This document shows, one piece after another, positions 16,991-26,408 of a stretch of DNA of 64,000 bases. Below the pieces are notes generated by a model. The model saw nothing but the letters and a program-made list of their open reading frames with translations. It ran no database searches and was not told the origin of the DNA. Where the stretch lies: contig NZ_OZ061549.1 in NCBI RefSeq assembly GCF_964065165.1, positions 1,674,001 to 1,738,000 on the forward strand. The letters run 5' to 3'. The translations under genes were made by a program, and so were the position numbers. Numbering within the stretch: position 1 is the stretch's first letter; each line of letters begins with the position of its first letter. The stretch is from Levilactobacillus yonginensis. GTDB lineage: Bacteria; Bacillota; Bacilli; Lactobacillales; Lactobacillaceae.

Positions 16991-18305
16991 CATTCTGTTC
17001 ATGCCAAGCCTTGATCTGCGCCAATCGCTCCTTGAACCGCCGCTCATGGCCCTCAGTTGTTGGCAAATAATATTCATGCCCCTCTAAGGAAGGTGGCATG
17101 GTTTTCATCGTCGTCAGCTTATCTTTGGCATAGTGGGCTAATTCATAGTCCTTGCCATACCCTAAATCTTTCATCAACTTAGTCGGTGCGTTCCGAATCT
17201 GTAGCGGTACCGGATCATTCACCGTCTGCTTCACGTCCTTAGCCGCCGCGAGTCTGGCCTTATAAATGGCATTGGACTTGGGGGCCAGGGACAGGTAGGT
17301 CACAGCCTCAACCAGGTGAATGTCACACTCCGGCATCCCCAGAAACTGGCAGGCCTGAAAGACGTTGATTGCCACGTTGAGGGCATTCGTATCGGCTAAG
17401 CCAACGTCTTCACTGGCAAACCGAACGAGTCGCCGAGCAATGTACAACGGGTCCTCGCCACCCTCTAGCATTCGCGACAGCCAATAAATAGCGGCATCGG
17501 TGTCACTATTACGCATGGATTTATGCAGCGCGGAAATGATGTTGTAGTGTTCCTCACCATTTTTGTCGTACAACACAAACTTTTTAGTAATTAACTGACT
17601 GAGATTTTCCATGGTCACCGTCGTGGCCCCATCAACCTTCTCGCCATTGAGAATCGCCATTTCTAGCGTATTCAATGCCATTCTGGCATCCCCGTCGGCA
17701 AAGTTGGCAATCGCTTGGATTTCATCGCCACCAATCTTAATGCTCTGTTTCCCGTAACCATTGGGATTTTTCAGGGCATTCTCGACCAACGTGATAATGT
17801 CAGCCTGTTGCAAGGCTTTCAGCACAAACACCTTACAGCGTGACAACAAGGCTGAGTTGATTTCAAACGAAGGATTTTCCGTCGTTGCCCCAATTAAAAT
17901 GATGCTCCCCCGCTCAACATAGGGCAGAAACGCATCCTGCTGGGCCTTGTTAAACCGGTGGATTTCGTCCACAAAGACGATTGTTCGTTGCCCAATTTCC
18001 CGGTCCAATTCAGCTTGCTTCATAATTTTTTTGATTTTACTGATACTGCTATCCACGGCACTAAAGCTCAAAAAACTAGATTGCGTTTTACGGGCAATAA
18101 TTTCAGCCAGCGTGGTCTTCCCAACACCCGGCGGCCCCCAGAAAACCATGGACGAGACTTGGTCATTTTCAATAATTTCTCGCAAAATCTTGCCAGGACC
18201 CAGTAGATGTTGCTGGCCAACGAATTGGTCCAGGTCTTGGGGCCGAACCCGACTGGCCAACGGCGTGTTCTCCGGTTGATTTGAGAAAAGTGATTCCTGT
18301 TTCAT
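16986..18305 (-). CDS. rarA: Replication-associated recombination protein A (RarA/MgsA)
   Basis: This AAA+ clamp-loader-like ATPase acts at stalled replication forks. Walker A FWGPPGVGKTT, Walker B IVFVDEIHRFN and sensor ATTENPSF are present, followed by the C-terminal MgsA/RarA domain (YWLSRMLEGGEDPLYIARRLVRFASEDVGLAD). Full family length. I prefer ATG 18305 (MKQESLFSN), which matches the usual start of the family; GTG 18317 would add four residues and sits only four bases after AAGG. Confidence 0.95.
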   Translation of the reverse strand: MKQESLFSNQPENTPLASRVRPQDLDQFVGQQHLLGPGKILREIIENDQVSSMVFWGPPGVGKTTLAEIIARKTQSSFLSFSAVDSSISKIKKIMKQAELDREIGQRTIVFVDEIHRFNKAQQDAFLPYVERGSIILIGATTENPSFEINSALLSRCKVFVLKALQQADIITLVENALKNPNGYGKQSIKIGGDEIQAIANFADGDARMALNTLEMAILNGEKVDGATTVTMENLSQLITKKFVLYDKNGEEHYNIISALHKSMRNSDTDAAIYWLSRMLEGGEDPLYIARRLVRFASEDVGLADTNALNVAINVFQACQFLGMPECDIHLVEAVTYLSLAPKSNAIYKARLAAAKDVKQTVNDPVPLQIRNAPTKLMKDLGYGKDYELAHYAKDKLTTMKTMPPSLEGHEYYLPTTEGHERRFKERLAQIKAWHEQNG

Positions 18306-18430
18306 GTACGACGCCACCCTACCTTCAGACTTCAGTAATCGAACTGTTGTAGGTAATCATAAACTATGACGTTGCGGGACAGTCAACTGGTGACGCTTAT
18401 TGATTTAATCAGTGTCATGCTATCTGCAAC

Positions 18431-18462
18431 AAAAAAACGAGCACAGTATCTGCTCGTTTCGT
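18431..18462 (-). terminator. Terminator of the pilus operon
   Basis: On the minus strand AAACGAGCA-gatactg-TGCTCGTTT is followed by a T run, 25 bases after the last sortase gene. Confidence 0.8.
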
Positions 18463-18485
18463 TTACCTTCACCTATTCAAATCCC

Positions 18486-19193
18486 TCAAGCCCGAACTCG
18501 CTGGACCGACACCAGTTCTCCCTGCACCACCAATCGTTTAGGTTCGCCGCGCTTGGCGGAAGCACAGGTTACCAGTGTCACCAATTTCTTGCCGGGTACA
18601 TCGTCAATGACATTGACCTGGTGACGATCCACCACCCGGACCCGTGAGACTTGGTAATGGTACACCTGTTGCTTGTCCGTCAGATAGACGTTATCTCCTC
18701 GTCGAACGCCCTTTAGTGGAGAAAACAGGAGCCGCTTCGCTGCCATGTAGTGCCCAGCCAGCGCGTAATTCCCCTGGCCCATCTGTTGGTCCGCCTTCAG
18801 CGTTCCCGCCCCCCGCACCAGCACGCTATTACTGACACCAATGCCGATCGGCAAGTCTAGTCCCACCGCGGGGACCTTCAGCTGACCCACCGCACCATCG
18901 TAGCCGCTATTCCCGGTCAACTCACGGAGGCGATACCCACCGACCGTGAGCGGTGTCAGCTGCGAGGTCTTGGCGTAATCAAACGGGGCCGTCTTACCTT
19001 GCTCCGTTTTTTTCTGGGCCGATTGCTTGACCCGCCGAACACTCTCAACCGTCATCTCCCGCTTGGCTGCATCACCCATCCGGGTTACCGAGGAATTTTG
19101 TGTCAACCCGAGTAGGACCAGCCCACTCCCGACAAGAAACATCACCAGCAACCAGAGGGAACCTTTTTTAAAGCGTCGTTTACGTTTCGTCAT
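18486..19193 (-). CDS. Class A-like sortase, last gene of the pilus operon
   Basis: The 235-residue transpeptidase has an N-terminal anchor (residues 11-31) and the sortase barrel with catalytic His in LAGHYM, Cys in LVTLVTCAS and Arg in EPKRLVVQGE. It lacks the C-terminal membrane helix of the upstream class C enzyme, pointing to class A-type wall anchoring of LPxTG proteins. Its start lies directly behind the stop of the class C sortase gene. Together they probably polymerise and then anchor the pilus. Whether it also serves as the housekeeping sortase cannot be judged from this window. Confidence 0.88.
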   Translation of the reverse strand: MTKRKRRFKKGSLWLLVMFLVGSGLVLLGLTQNSSVTRMGDAAKREMTVESVRRVKQSAQKKTEQGKTAPFDYAKTSQLTPLTVGGYRLRELTGNSGYDGAVGQLKVPAVGLDLPIGIGVSNSVLVRGAGTLKADQQMGQGNYALAGHYMAAKRLLFSPLKGVRRGDNVYLTDKQQVYHYQVSRVRVVDRHQVNVIDDVPGKKLVTLVTCASAKRGEPKRLVVQGELVSVQRVRA

Positions 19194-19976
19194 TTAGTTA
19201 CCCTCCCTTGCTTGTCTGAATCGCCGGTAACCGGCCCACGTGCCACCAATCAGTAGAAGTGCCCCGATAACCAACAGGATAATCTTGTACCAGTCCCACA
19301 CCATCTTCCCTTGCGGAATCGTCTTAGTTTCGTTCGGAATTCGCTGTCCCGTCACCAAGAGCCGGTGGGTATTGATCATATACGGCGTACAGGTCATCAG
19401 CGTCACCTGATTTTTGGCCGTGTCCCGCAGGATTGGCTGACGCGTGGCCGCTTTCACGGTCCGAATGTTCGTCACCCGATAGGTCATCAACCCGTAGGCA
19501 TTCTTCAGGTAGAAATGATCGCCCCGCTGTAACCGCGGTAGGTCCGTGAACAGGGTCGCGTTGGGTGACCCCCGGTGAGCCGTAATCAGACTGTGCTGGT
19601 TACGTTTGCCCTGCGGCACGTCCGTCCCGTGAACCAATCCTGCGTATTTCTGTAAAACGGGGTCGCTGGTCCCAGCAAACACCGGTAATTCCACGTTAAT
19701 GGTAGGAATCGCCACTAACGCTAGGGGAGGCGTCCCCATGAACCGGTCATTTTCCTGTTTGAACGGGTTATAGAGGGTGGTCCGAGTATCCCTTGCCTGC
19801 CGCTGTAAGGACCGTTGGAGCGCTTTTCGCTGCCTAGTACTTGCCGACCGTAACTGGTTCTTATACGCCACCAGGACCCCCTGCTGACGCCAACCAATCA
19901 CTAGGTTGCTGGCAGCTGGGTAGGCAATCAGGCCTAAGCCGAAACAACATAGCAGAATCACTAGCCATTTACGCAT
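19194..19976 (-). CDS. Class C (pilin-polymerising) sortase
   Basis: The 260-residue enzyme carries an N-terminal signal/anchor, His in ITAHRGSP, the catalytic Cys in VTLMTCTPYMINTHR and Arg in THRLLVTGQR. A second membrane helix (WYKIILLVIGALLLIGGTW) sits at the C-terminus, the class C hallmark. A lid motif is visible as D-R-F-x-G-T-P-P before the barrel. It links pilin subunits through the YPK lysine and the LPxTG threonine. It sits between the major pilin gene and the second sortase gene. Confidence 0.92.
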   Translation of the reverse strand: MRKWLVILLCCFGLGLIAYPAASNLVIGWRQQGVLVAYKNQLRSASTRQRKALQRSLQRQARDTRTTLYNPFKQENDRFMGTPPLALVAIPTINVELPVFAGTSDPVLQKYAGLVHGTDVPQGKRNQHSLITAHRGSPNATLFTDLPRLQRGDHFYLKNAYGLMTYRVTNIRTVKAATRQPILRDTAKNQVTLMTCTPYMINTHRLLVTGQRIPNETKTIPQGKMVWDWYKIILLVIGALLLIGGTWAGYRRFRQAREGN

Positions 19977-20018
19977 GCGGGGGTCCTCCCTTCTCTAATT
20001 GTCTAAGTGGCTAACCAG

Positions 20019-21470
20019 TTAGGCCGCCTTCCGTTGCCGGTAGTACAGGTAACCGGCGCCACCCATCAGGAGACTCCCGATGAGAAGAAATAGCCAGATA
20101 CCCATCCCCCCAGTGGTTGGCAGGGCGTAGCTTTCGTTTTTGATCGTCTTGAGATTCGTTTTTTCATTAATTTTAAATGGTGTCGCTTCCTTCAACAACG
20201 CGTAACCCGCGGGGGCTTGCGTTTCAACCAGGTTGTAGGTGACCTTGCCTTGCCGCTGGTCATACACGTAAGGGACGCCGGTGAAGTCGAACGTGCCATC
20301 TTCTGCTGACGTTAATTCAGTTGCAGCAGCCTTGCTCGTCACCCATTTCACGAAAGTCTGGCCTTGGAAGACCGCCCAGTAAGTTCTACCCTTAGGACTA
20401 ATCTTTTGGACCTTAAACTTCGCTCCAGCCAAGCCTTTTTCGGTCTGTGCGTCCACCTTCTTGAATTCAGCACCCCCAAGAATCAGGTCGTTTTTGATAC
20501 CGATGCGCGTGCCCTGAATGTTAAAGTGTTTCGCATCCGGCAGCGTCTCGAGTGCTTTGATGTTACCCTCCTTATCGACCGTAAAGGTCAATGAAAGCTT
20601 GTGCTTCTTGGTATCCGTTTGTTGATACCACGGGTAGCGCTGGTTGGCTGACTCCGTTAACACGTACTCGGTCCCGACTTCCAGGCCACCAAATTCGATG
20701 TCCCCATTTTTATCGGTCACCAGGGTCCGCACTTCACCTTCGCCGTCCTTCTGTGCCAGGGTGAATTCCACCTTTCCCAATGGTAGGTACGTTTCACTGG
20801 TTGGGTCTTGGGGATTACGTCCCACCTTGTGGATTTCAGGGTCAACGTCCCGAGCAATCAGATTCTTGGGGTATAGGTGAATGGTCGCCTTATCACTCAA
20901 CGGTAAACCAATGATCAGGGGCGCCGACAACTTCGTCAAATGATGCGTTGGGGCGCCTGTTTCCATGATCAGGTAGAAGCCACTGTTCCTAATACCGGGA
21001 AAAGTTAGGGAACTAGACTGGTCTTTCAACGTCTTGTCGGCAATGCTCGTTAACCCGTTGGCCTTCACGAAGGCCGCCTGGGCCGCTAGTAAGGCCTTGG
21101 GATCAGTCTGGTTAGCCGTAATATCCGTCAGTAGCTGGTTACGAGCGGTTTCAAAAGCTTCGCTGGTCGCTTCACCATTGGTGATACCCCGCTTTTTCAT
21201 CACGTCGGTCAGGTCATAAACACTATAGGTGACCTCGCCGTACTTACCAGCGTTGTAAGGCGTCACGCCAGTTGGTAGGGAAACTTCATCCCCCGTGTTC
21301 TTAATCGTTTCTGTCGTTTGATTATCCGAGTTGTTGTCTAGCTTATGCAGCTCCATCGTGACCGTGCTTGGCGCTGGCGTGCTGGCGTGGGCAACTGCCC
21401 GACCGCCTAGCGCCAAGCCACAAACGGCGAAGGTCGCAAGCACCAGCTGTCTAATTTTAGTGAATTTCAT
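20019..21470 (-). CDS. LPTTG-anchored major pilin (SpaA/SpaH-type backbone)
   Basis: The 483-residue protein has a signal peptide (1-29), an N-terminal isopeptide domain, a pilin motif in ATIHLYPKNLI whose lysine is the probable polymerisation site, Cna-B domains with an E-box (YNLVETQAPAGYAL), and a sorting signal LPTTGGMG followed by a membrane helix and RQRKAA. This set identifies the backbone pilin. The gene starts three bases after the stop of the larger pilin gene; the GAGGAGG ribosome-binding site is made from the last codons (RGG) of that gene, so translation is coupled. Confidence 0.92.
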   Translation of the reverse strand: MKFTKIRQLVLATFAVCGLALGGRAVAHASTPAPSTVTMELHKLDNNSDNQTTETIKNTGDEVSLPTGVTPYNAGKYGEVTYSVYDLTDVMKKRGITNGEATSEAFETARNQLLTDITANQTDPKALLAAQAAFVKANGLTSIADKTLKDQSSSLTFPGIRNSGFYLIMETGAPTHHLTKLSAPLIIGLPLSDKATIHLYPKNLIARDVDPEIHKVGRNPQDPTSETYLPLGKVEFTLAQKDGEGEVRTLVTDKNGDIEFGGLEVGTEYVLTESANQRYPWYQQTDTKKHKLSLTFTVDKEGNIKALETLPDAKHFNIQGTRIGIKNDLILGGAEFKKVDAQTEKGLAGAKFKVQKISPKGRTYWAVFQGQTFVKWVTSKAAATELTSAEDGTFDFTGVPYVYDQRQGKVTYNLVETQAPAGYALLKEATPFKINEKTNLKTIKNESYALPTTGGMGIWLFLLIGSLLMGGAGYLYYRQRKAA

Positions 21471-21473
21471 GGG

Positions 21474-24179
21474 TTATCCTCCTCTAGGGTAAGTGCGCCA
21501 AATGGCGAGAGACGATAGGGTGAGTATGAGCCCTACGACAATGAACCAGAAGATCCCTTGTCCCCCGGTTACGGGAAGACTGTAGGGGTCATTTTCAATT
21601 TGCGTTGGTGTGGTCTGAGCCTTACCAGAAATGGTGAACTCAGTTGGCTTCCCAATTACGTAGCCATCGGGCGCCTTGGTTTCAATCAACTTGTACGTAC
21701 CCTTCGCGAGGCCAGCAACTTTAAAGTTGCCGTCGCTGTCACCTTGCAGTCGGGTTGCCCGTGATTTCAATGCGACCAGTCCGGTCTGGTGATTGTTACC
21801 GTCAAAGGTCAGGTACTGACCATCTGCGTTTTGAATGATAAACGTGGAACCGGCCAGGGACTTGCCAGTGGTACCATCGACCTTCTGGAACTCGTAACTG
21901 CCCCGGATAAAATGGGTCACCACTTTGTTTGTGCGTTTCCGCCATCTGTGGTCGTCACCAGAGTTAAATTCGATGCTGGCTCGATTCTTAAGGGTCCCGA
22001 CAAAGTCATCACCAATCTTCGTTTCTATCTGAATCGCAAAGTGTCCGCCGTCAAATTTTAATTCTTCAATTTCTTTTTCAGAGAACTTGTACGTGATTTT
22101 GCCTTCGGGGGTAATTTCGAGTTCACCCGTCAGCGGCGTCATTTCTACGCCGTCCGTGTTGAATAGTCGAAAGCCACCATTTTCAACAGTTACTCCAGCT
22201 GGCAATTTGTCCCGAAAGATAATCTCATTCGGTTTCGCAATCGATTCGTTGGGAATGCTGTAGGTCTTTTGGTAAATCGTGTAGAACAACTTGTTCTGGT
22301 CGTCATTGTCCCGGTCAATCGTCACACCGTCTAAGTTATTCTTGTCCAATCCCAATTCTTTGTCTCGGTGAACGTTTTTTTGTGGCGCTGGTTGCTCTAG
22401 TGGCATGATGTACCCGCTAGAGAAGGACTGCCAAGTAAAGCCTGATTCACTTCTTAACTTAAATAGTTGGTCACGTCCAACCAGTGGGAAGGAAACGGCG
22501 CCCCGTTCGTAGTCACTGGAACCGAGGTAGTCTCCCCAGTCGGCTGGTCGCTCGCCTTCTTTTCTGTCCGCTTCATACTTCTCTTTATCAACGACCCCCA
22601 TACCAGTACCTTCGTACCAACCATTTGGATGCTCGGCTATGGTCGCGTTAGGCGCTAACTTTCCTGGTAAGTTCAATCGACTACCAGCCCATTCGTGGGC
22701 GCCCTTTTCATTCCCGTTCAGTGACCCAAACGTGAAGTAGCTGCGAGCATCCCCGTTACCATCAAGCGGTGGGAAAACCAGCGCTTGCTTCCAGTCAGAA
22801 GTGGTAAACGTCACGTCGATATCGAGCGTTTCAATCCCGTTGTAGACCATTCCAGAGTAGAAGTTGTTGGAAAAGTCAATGAAGGCCTTGCCAGCTTTGG
22901 GTTCGCCGGTAATCTTTTTATGGTACTGAATGTTGGAAATTTTAACGATGGCCCCCATTGGTTCCGTTGGATTATCGGCCGTCGTTGAATCAGTGTAGGC
23001 CCCGACGTTTTGGTAATAAACGAGAATGTCATCTGCTTTATTACTAGTCGGCTGGCCGTCAACCGCTACAGCATAGGCCTTTTCGCCATCTCCAGTCCCC
23101 GTGCCATCGCCCTTTCGCATGTAGGATGAGTGGTAGTGTTTTTCGAAGTTATCAAAGTTGGTTCCACCGTAGTACCCACCTGAGATGATACCGTTGACGC
23201 CCAATTCTTTTTCTAACACATTCACGTTATCTTTAGCAGGTAGTGAGCCAGCCACAATTAGGCTGTCTGACCAGCTGCCCACCTGGATTTGCGCCCGGTG
23301 AACGTCAATATTTGTGCCAGATAGCGCATCTGTTGGCGCCGCGGCCATCTTGGATTTAGTGGTGGTAGCCGTCTTAGCCACCTTGTCGTCAGTGTCATCC
23401 TTGGTAGTTGTCAGTTGATCACTGGTGGTCGTTGTTTGTGGTAATTGTTGGCGCCCCTCTTTTGGCGAATCTGATTGTTGCTTATCAATCGTCTTGGTGT
23501 CGTTAGTCGTGTCTGACGCTGGTGTGACTTCTTTGGTCGTTTCTTTAGTTGTTTCTTTAGTAGTTTCTTCGGTCGTTTTCTTAGTCGTCTTCTTCGCAGA
23601 TTTCTCAGGTGCTTTCGTGCCTGATTCGTTGGTCGGGTCTTCCGCTGGTTCTTTAACTAAATCTTCCGTCGATTCCTCGGCCTTTTCTTCGGCAACTTCC
23701 TTAGTATCTTCAGCCGTGACCGTGATTTCGGGAAGCGTGTAAGTTTCTTTTGAGTCGGCAACGTGTAAGTCCAGTTGTAACTTGGCTACCAGTAGTGGGT
23801 TCGTCACTTCGACTGGCACGACCAGCTTCACTTTCTTTACGCGGCCTCGGTCGTTTTGGATAACAAGTTGGTTTTGTTGGTCAACTCGTGCCGTGATGTC
23901 TTCGTTGGGCTGCAGGTCAACGATTTCCCCGGTCTTAAGCTTGACGTTGTCCTGGTCGGCTAACGTCATCATCGTTTCCCCGGTGGGTAGCTTGATGGTC
24001 AACGCCATCTGTAGCTCCTGGGGGTCGTGACTGCTAACCTTTTCAACAACTTTACCCGCCTGGTCTTGGAGGGCCGCCGTTTTAATAATGTCTTCTCGCT
24101 TTTGCGCCTGAATCCGTAGCAGTGATGCCAAGCCAAGGAAACATCCCAGTATCGCAATAATCCGTAATAGTTTTTTCAT
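21474..24179 (-). CDS. Large LPVTG-anchored minor pilin/adhesin
   Basis: The 901-residue protein starts at ATG 24179 behind GGAGG. After a signal peptide comes a region with a Glu/Thr/Lys-rich low-complexity tract (about residues 150-265, repeated TTKETTKE units), a long beta-rich adhesin-like part, a Cna-B domain with FQKVDGTTGKSLAGSTF and an E-box (YKLIETKAPDGYVIG), and an LPVTGGQG sorting signal. I see no YPK pilin motif, so it is probably the tip or basal subunit. It is the first gene of the four-gene pilus operon. Confidence 0.88.
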   Translation of the reverse strand: MKKLLRIIAILGCFLGLASLLRIQAQKREDIIKTAALQDQAGKVVEKVSSHDPQELQMALTIKLPTGETMMTLADQDNVKLKTGEIVDLQPNEDITARVDQQNQLVIQNDRGRVKKVKLVVPVEVTNPLLVAKLQLDLHVADSKETYTLPEITVTAEDTKEVAEEKAEESTEDLVKEPAEDPTNESGTKAPEKSAKKTTKKTTEETTKETTKETTKEVTPASDTTNDTKTIDKQQSDSPKEGRQQLPQTTTTSDQLTTTKDDTDDKVAKTATTTKSKMAAAPTDALSGTNIDVHRAQIQVGSWSDSLIVAGSLPAKDNVNVLEKELGVNGIISGGYYGGTNFDNFEKHYHSSYMRKGDGTGTGDGEKAYAVAVDGQPTSNKADDILVYYQNVGAYTDSTTADNPTEPMGAIVKISNIQYHKKITGEPKAGKAFIDFSNNFYSGMVYNGIETLDIDVTFTTSDWKQALVFPPLDGNGDARSYFTFGSLNGNEKGAHEWAGSRLNLPGKLAPNATIAEHPNGWYEGTGMGVVDKEKYEADRKEGERPADWGDYLGSSDYERGAVSFPLVGRDQLFKLRSESGFTWQSFSSGYIMPLEQPAPQKNVHRDKELGLDKNNLDGVTIDRDNDDQNKLFYTIYQKTYSIPNESIAKPNEIIFRDKLPAGVTVENGGFRLFNTDGVEMTPLTGELEITPEGKITYKFSEKEIEELKFDGGHFAIQIETKIGDDFVGTLKNRASIEFNSGDDHRWRKRTNKVVTHFIRGSYEFQKVDGTTGKSLAGSTFIIQNADGQYLTFDGNNHQTGLVALKSRATRLQGDSDGNFKVAGLAKGTYKLIETKAPDGYVIGKPTEFTISGKAQTTPTQIENDPYSLPVTGGQGIFWFIVVGLILTLSSLAIWRTYPRGG

Positions 24180-24199
24180 GCGGTAATCCTCCATATCCC

Positions 24200-24640
24200 C
24201 TGTGGGTTTCGCTCTGTCTTTTTTTGAGTGATTTCAGAATACCAACGAAATGTGAATAACTTATGAACACCATATGTATTTTATAATAATATTAATAAGG
24301 TTGTTGTGTTATATATTAAAGTAATTACGTCAACCGCTAAATATATTGAACAGTTGTGGGTGGCGTTGTTTCTATAGAGTAAGGGTGTTTGGTTGCAGGG
24401 AGGGGTAGGAATCGATTGTTCTGAGCTTGGAGGGGCTGGCAGGTGATTTCGCTGACTATTTATTTTGTTTCGCGATTCGTTTGTACGGGATAGTTGCGTG
24501 GATAACTTGGGTGAAAGCCTGTGTAGAAACACTGGATAATGCGTAGAGACAGCAAAGAGGTCGCCCAACGTTGTTGGACGACCTCCTGTGAGTATTTAGA
24601 TTATTCTAGACTTACTGCTGTAGCTAGCCTAGCTGAGATT
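24200..24640. other. Intergenic stretch upstream of the pilus operon
   Basis: This contains the AT-rich promoter region of the pilus operon (TATTTTATAATAATATTAATAAGG) and, at about 24555-24592, a hairpin GAGGTCGcCCAAC/GTTGGaCGACCTC that probably terminates the secreted protein gene to its right. No gene is supported. Confidence 0.55.
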
Positions 24641-24642
24641 GG

Positions 24643-25122
24643 TTACTTACGGTAGAAATACGTAATCTTATCGTCGGCAATGCCATGCAGTCCCAAAGCC
24701 TTTTTACCATTGTGGCGACCAGCAGTAAACGTCATGTAACCGGCATAGGGCAGCTTGCTCTTAGGAATTGATGACCCGCCAGGAAAGACGTTATACACTT
24801 TGTAGTGATGGTCATAGTTCATGCCACCAATTTCCTTCTTAGAAAAACGGATGGTCTTAGACTTCTTATGGCCACCCTTAAAATCCATTCTCATGGAATA
24901 AGAGTGTTTCTTGAAAGTGTAACTCCATCTAACCTTGATACCCTTCTTGTACTTAGAGTAGCTCTTCTCCTGCCAGGTCCCTCGCAGAGCCTTGGGCATC
25001 GTCTTATAGGTCGTAATCCGCTTTGACTTCGCCGCGGCATTGACCGGTTGATCAAAGGTCGTCACAGCTCCGGCAAGGCCCAAGCTTAATGCTGCCGCTG
25101 CAACCAAATATTTAACTTTCAT
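24643..25122 (-). CDS. Small basic secreted protein, 159 aa
   Basis: ATG 25122 follows TTGGAGG. A signal peptide (MKVKYLVAAAALSLGLAG..., cleavage near VNAAAKS at 31) leads a lysine- and aromatic-rich domain beginning TYKTMPKALRGTWQEKS. The P-K-x-x-R-x-x-W opening matches the protein at 4782-5276, and the total length is also similar, so I take them as paralogues. No enzyme motif is visible. It is a single-gene unit with its own promoter region and terminator. Confidence 0.78.
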   Translation of the reverse strand: MKVKYLVAAAALSLGLAGAVTTFDQPVNAAAKSKRITTYKTMPKALRGTWQEKSYSKYKKGIKVRWSYTFKKHSYSMRMDFKGGHKKSKTIRFSKKEIGGMNYDHHYKVYNVFPGGSSIPKSKLPYAGYMTFTAGRHNGKKALGLHGIADDKITYFYRK

Positions 25123-25304
25123 TATGTATTCCTCCAATTGACCATAGTTTAATTCATCAATTACATCATAATTATAGCACTGGGTTAACAGTCGGAATAC
25201 ACAAATAATTTTTGGGTGTGATATTGTTGGAACATGCCCAGGTGAGTACCGTTGGTTCACTTGTTATTTTCTAACAACGCGGATAAACGTTGGTATTTGA
25301 ATGC

Positions 25305-25410
25305 ACGGATAATTCACTTTCATTGGCGAATTCTATTAAAGCAGAGTTCAGATCAACTTTACAAACCAGAATACTGGGCAGCGAATTAACTAGCGCTACA
25401 TATGAAAACA
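25305..25410. repeat. Intergenic repeat, copy 1
   Basis: About 105 bp containing TTTCATTGGCGAATT and the order TATTAAAG, CAGAT, TTTTACAA and CTACATATGAAAA are matched by 26888-26993 in the same orientation at roughly three quarters identity. Each copy is followed downstream by a hairpin, and the pair brackets the SDR/MerR genes. Confidence 0.6.
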
Positions 25411-25483
25411 TTTTCCAAGGATTAAAACTACATAAATAGTCGGATAACCAACTTCTAGGTTTCGGGTATCATCCGACGTTAAA

Positions 25484-25530
25484 AAAAGGTGATCTCCCCG
25501 TAAACAATCACGATGAGATCACTTTAATTT
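25484..25530 (-). terminator. Terminator after the SDR gene
   Basis: On the minus strand GTGATCTC ... GAGATCAC is followed by CTTTTTTT. Confidence 0.75.
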
Positions 25531-25627
25531 TGGCTTGAAGTTATTAAGCTGCATTGTCTAAAATATTGATTTTTCTCTTCTAAAAATGGCTTTGCCTTCT
25601 TAGTTTGTCGTACCCAATTTGAGCAGG

Positions 25628-26344
25628 TTACCAAGGGACGATACCATCAATATCTGAAAACGTGCCAGAATCAGTTAACGTATCAGAAGTGGCCAGTTCC
25701 ACAGTCCGCGCCACCCCCACTTGCACGGTCCGATTACCGCCGCCACCACCAAAACTAGTATCTACCCAACCAGGATTGACGGCGTTTACCGTGACAGGCG
25801 TTCCCTCCAGTTCGGCAGCGAGTTTGACGGTGAACATATTGACCGCTGACTTAGAAGCCTGATAGCCAGATGCTTGTAGTTTGTGAATACTGGTACTGGC
25901 ATCGCTAGCTAGAGTCAATGACCCCACTGCACTAGAGATATTGATAATCCGGCCAGCCGGTGCTGCCTTCAAAAGCGGTAAGAAGACCTGCGTGACGTCA
26001 ATCAAGCCGAAATAATTCACGTTAAAATCTTGCCGAATTGCGTCTAGTGACAGTTCTGACGGCTTAGTCTCATGATCAACGGCAATCCCAGCATTATTGA
26101 TTAGAATATCTAAATTAGGAATACTCGTTTTCGCGTCAACGATCGACTCATGGTCGGTCACGTCCAACTGTACCGTCTGAGCTTGAACACCCGCAGCCTC
26201 GAGCCGGGCAACAGCGGCCTGTCCATGAGCTAAATTCCTAGAACCAACATAGATATGCTGGCCTTTCAAACCAAGTTCTAAGGCTAACTCGTAACCCATC
26301 CCGCGATCAGCACCAGTAATTAATGTCTTGATAGTCATATCCAT
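25628..26344 (-). CDS. SDR-family oxidoreductase
   Basis: The Rossmann-fold short-chain dehydrogenase has TGADRGMG (cofactor glycine motif), NNAG, the catalytic Ser in NISSAVGS and the YxxxK pair in YQASKSAVN. The presence of a Ser/Arg-type second strand (YVGSRN) suggests NADP(H) preference. The substrate is unknown. The start may be ATG 26344 or ATG 26338. It diverges from a MerR-type gene, and its promoter has the long 19-base spacer of MerR-activated promoters, so it is probably that regulator's target. Confidence 0.88.
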   Translation of the reverse strand: MDMTIKTLITGADRGMGYELALELGLKGQHIYVGSRNLAHGQAAVARLEAAGVQAQTVQLDVTDHESIVDAKTSIPNLDILINNAGIAVDHETKPSELSLDAIRQDFNVNYFGLIDVTQVFLPLLKAAPAGRIINISSAVGSLTLASDASTSIHKLQASGYQASKSAVNMFTVKLAAELEGTPVTVNAVNPGWVDTSFGGGGGNRTVQVGVARTVELATSDTLTDSGTFSDIDGIVPW

Positions 26345-26371
26345 AGCTTCCTTTTCTGTTATGATGGATTT

Positions 26372-26402
26372 ACTATATCAGCCTAACGTAACGGGAGGTC
26401 AA
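26372..26402 (-). promoter_or_regulatory. MerR-type promoter of the SDR gene
   Basis: On the minus strand TTGACC (26402-26397) and TATAGT (26377-26372) are separated by 19 bases, longer than the usual 17. The spacer carries the dyad-like CCCGTTACGTTAGG, where a MerR dimer would bind. The same architecture recurs at 58636-58666. Confidence 0.75.
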
Positions 26403-26408
26403 GCCAAA

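Noticed and set aside
23425..23742. A plus-strand frame rich in VVSLVVSLVVS, resembling a membrane protein.
   Set aside because: It is the complement of the Thr/Lys/Glu repeat in the large pilin gene.
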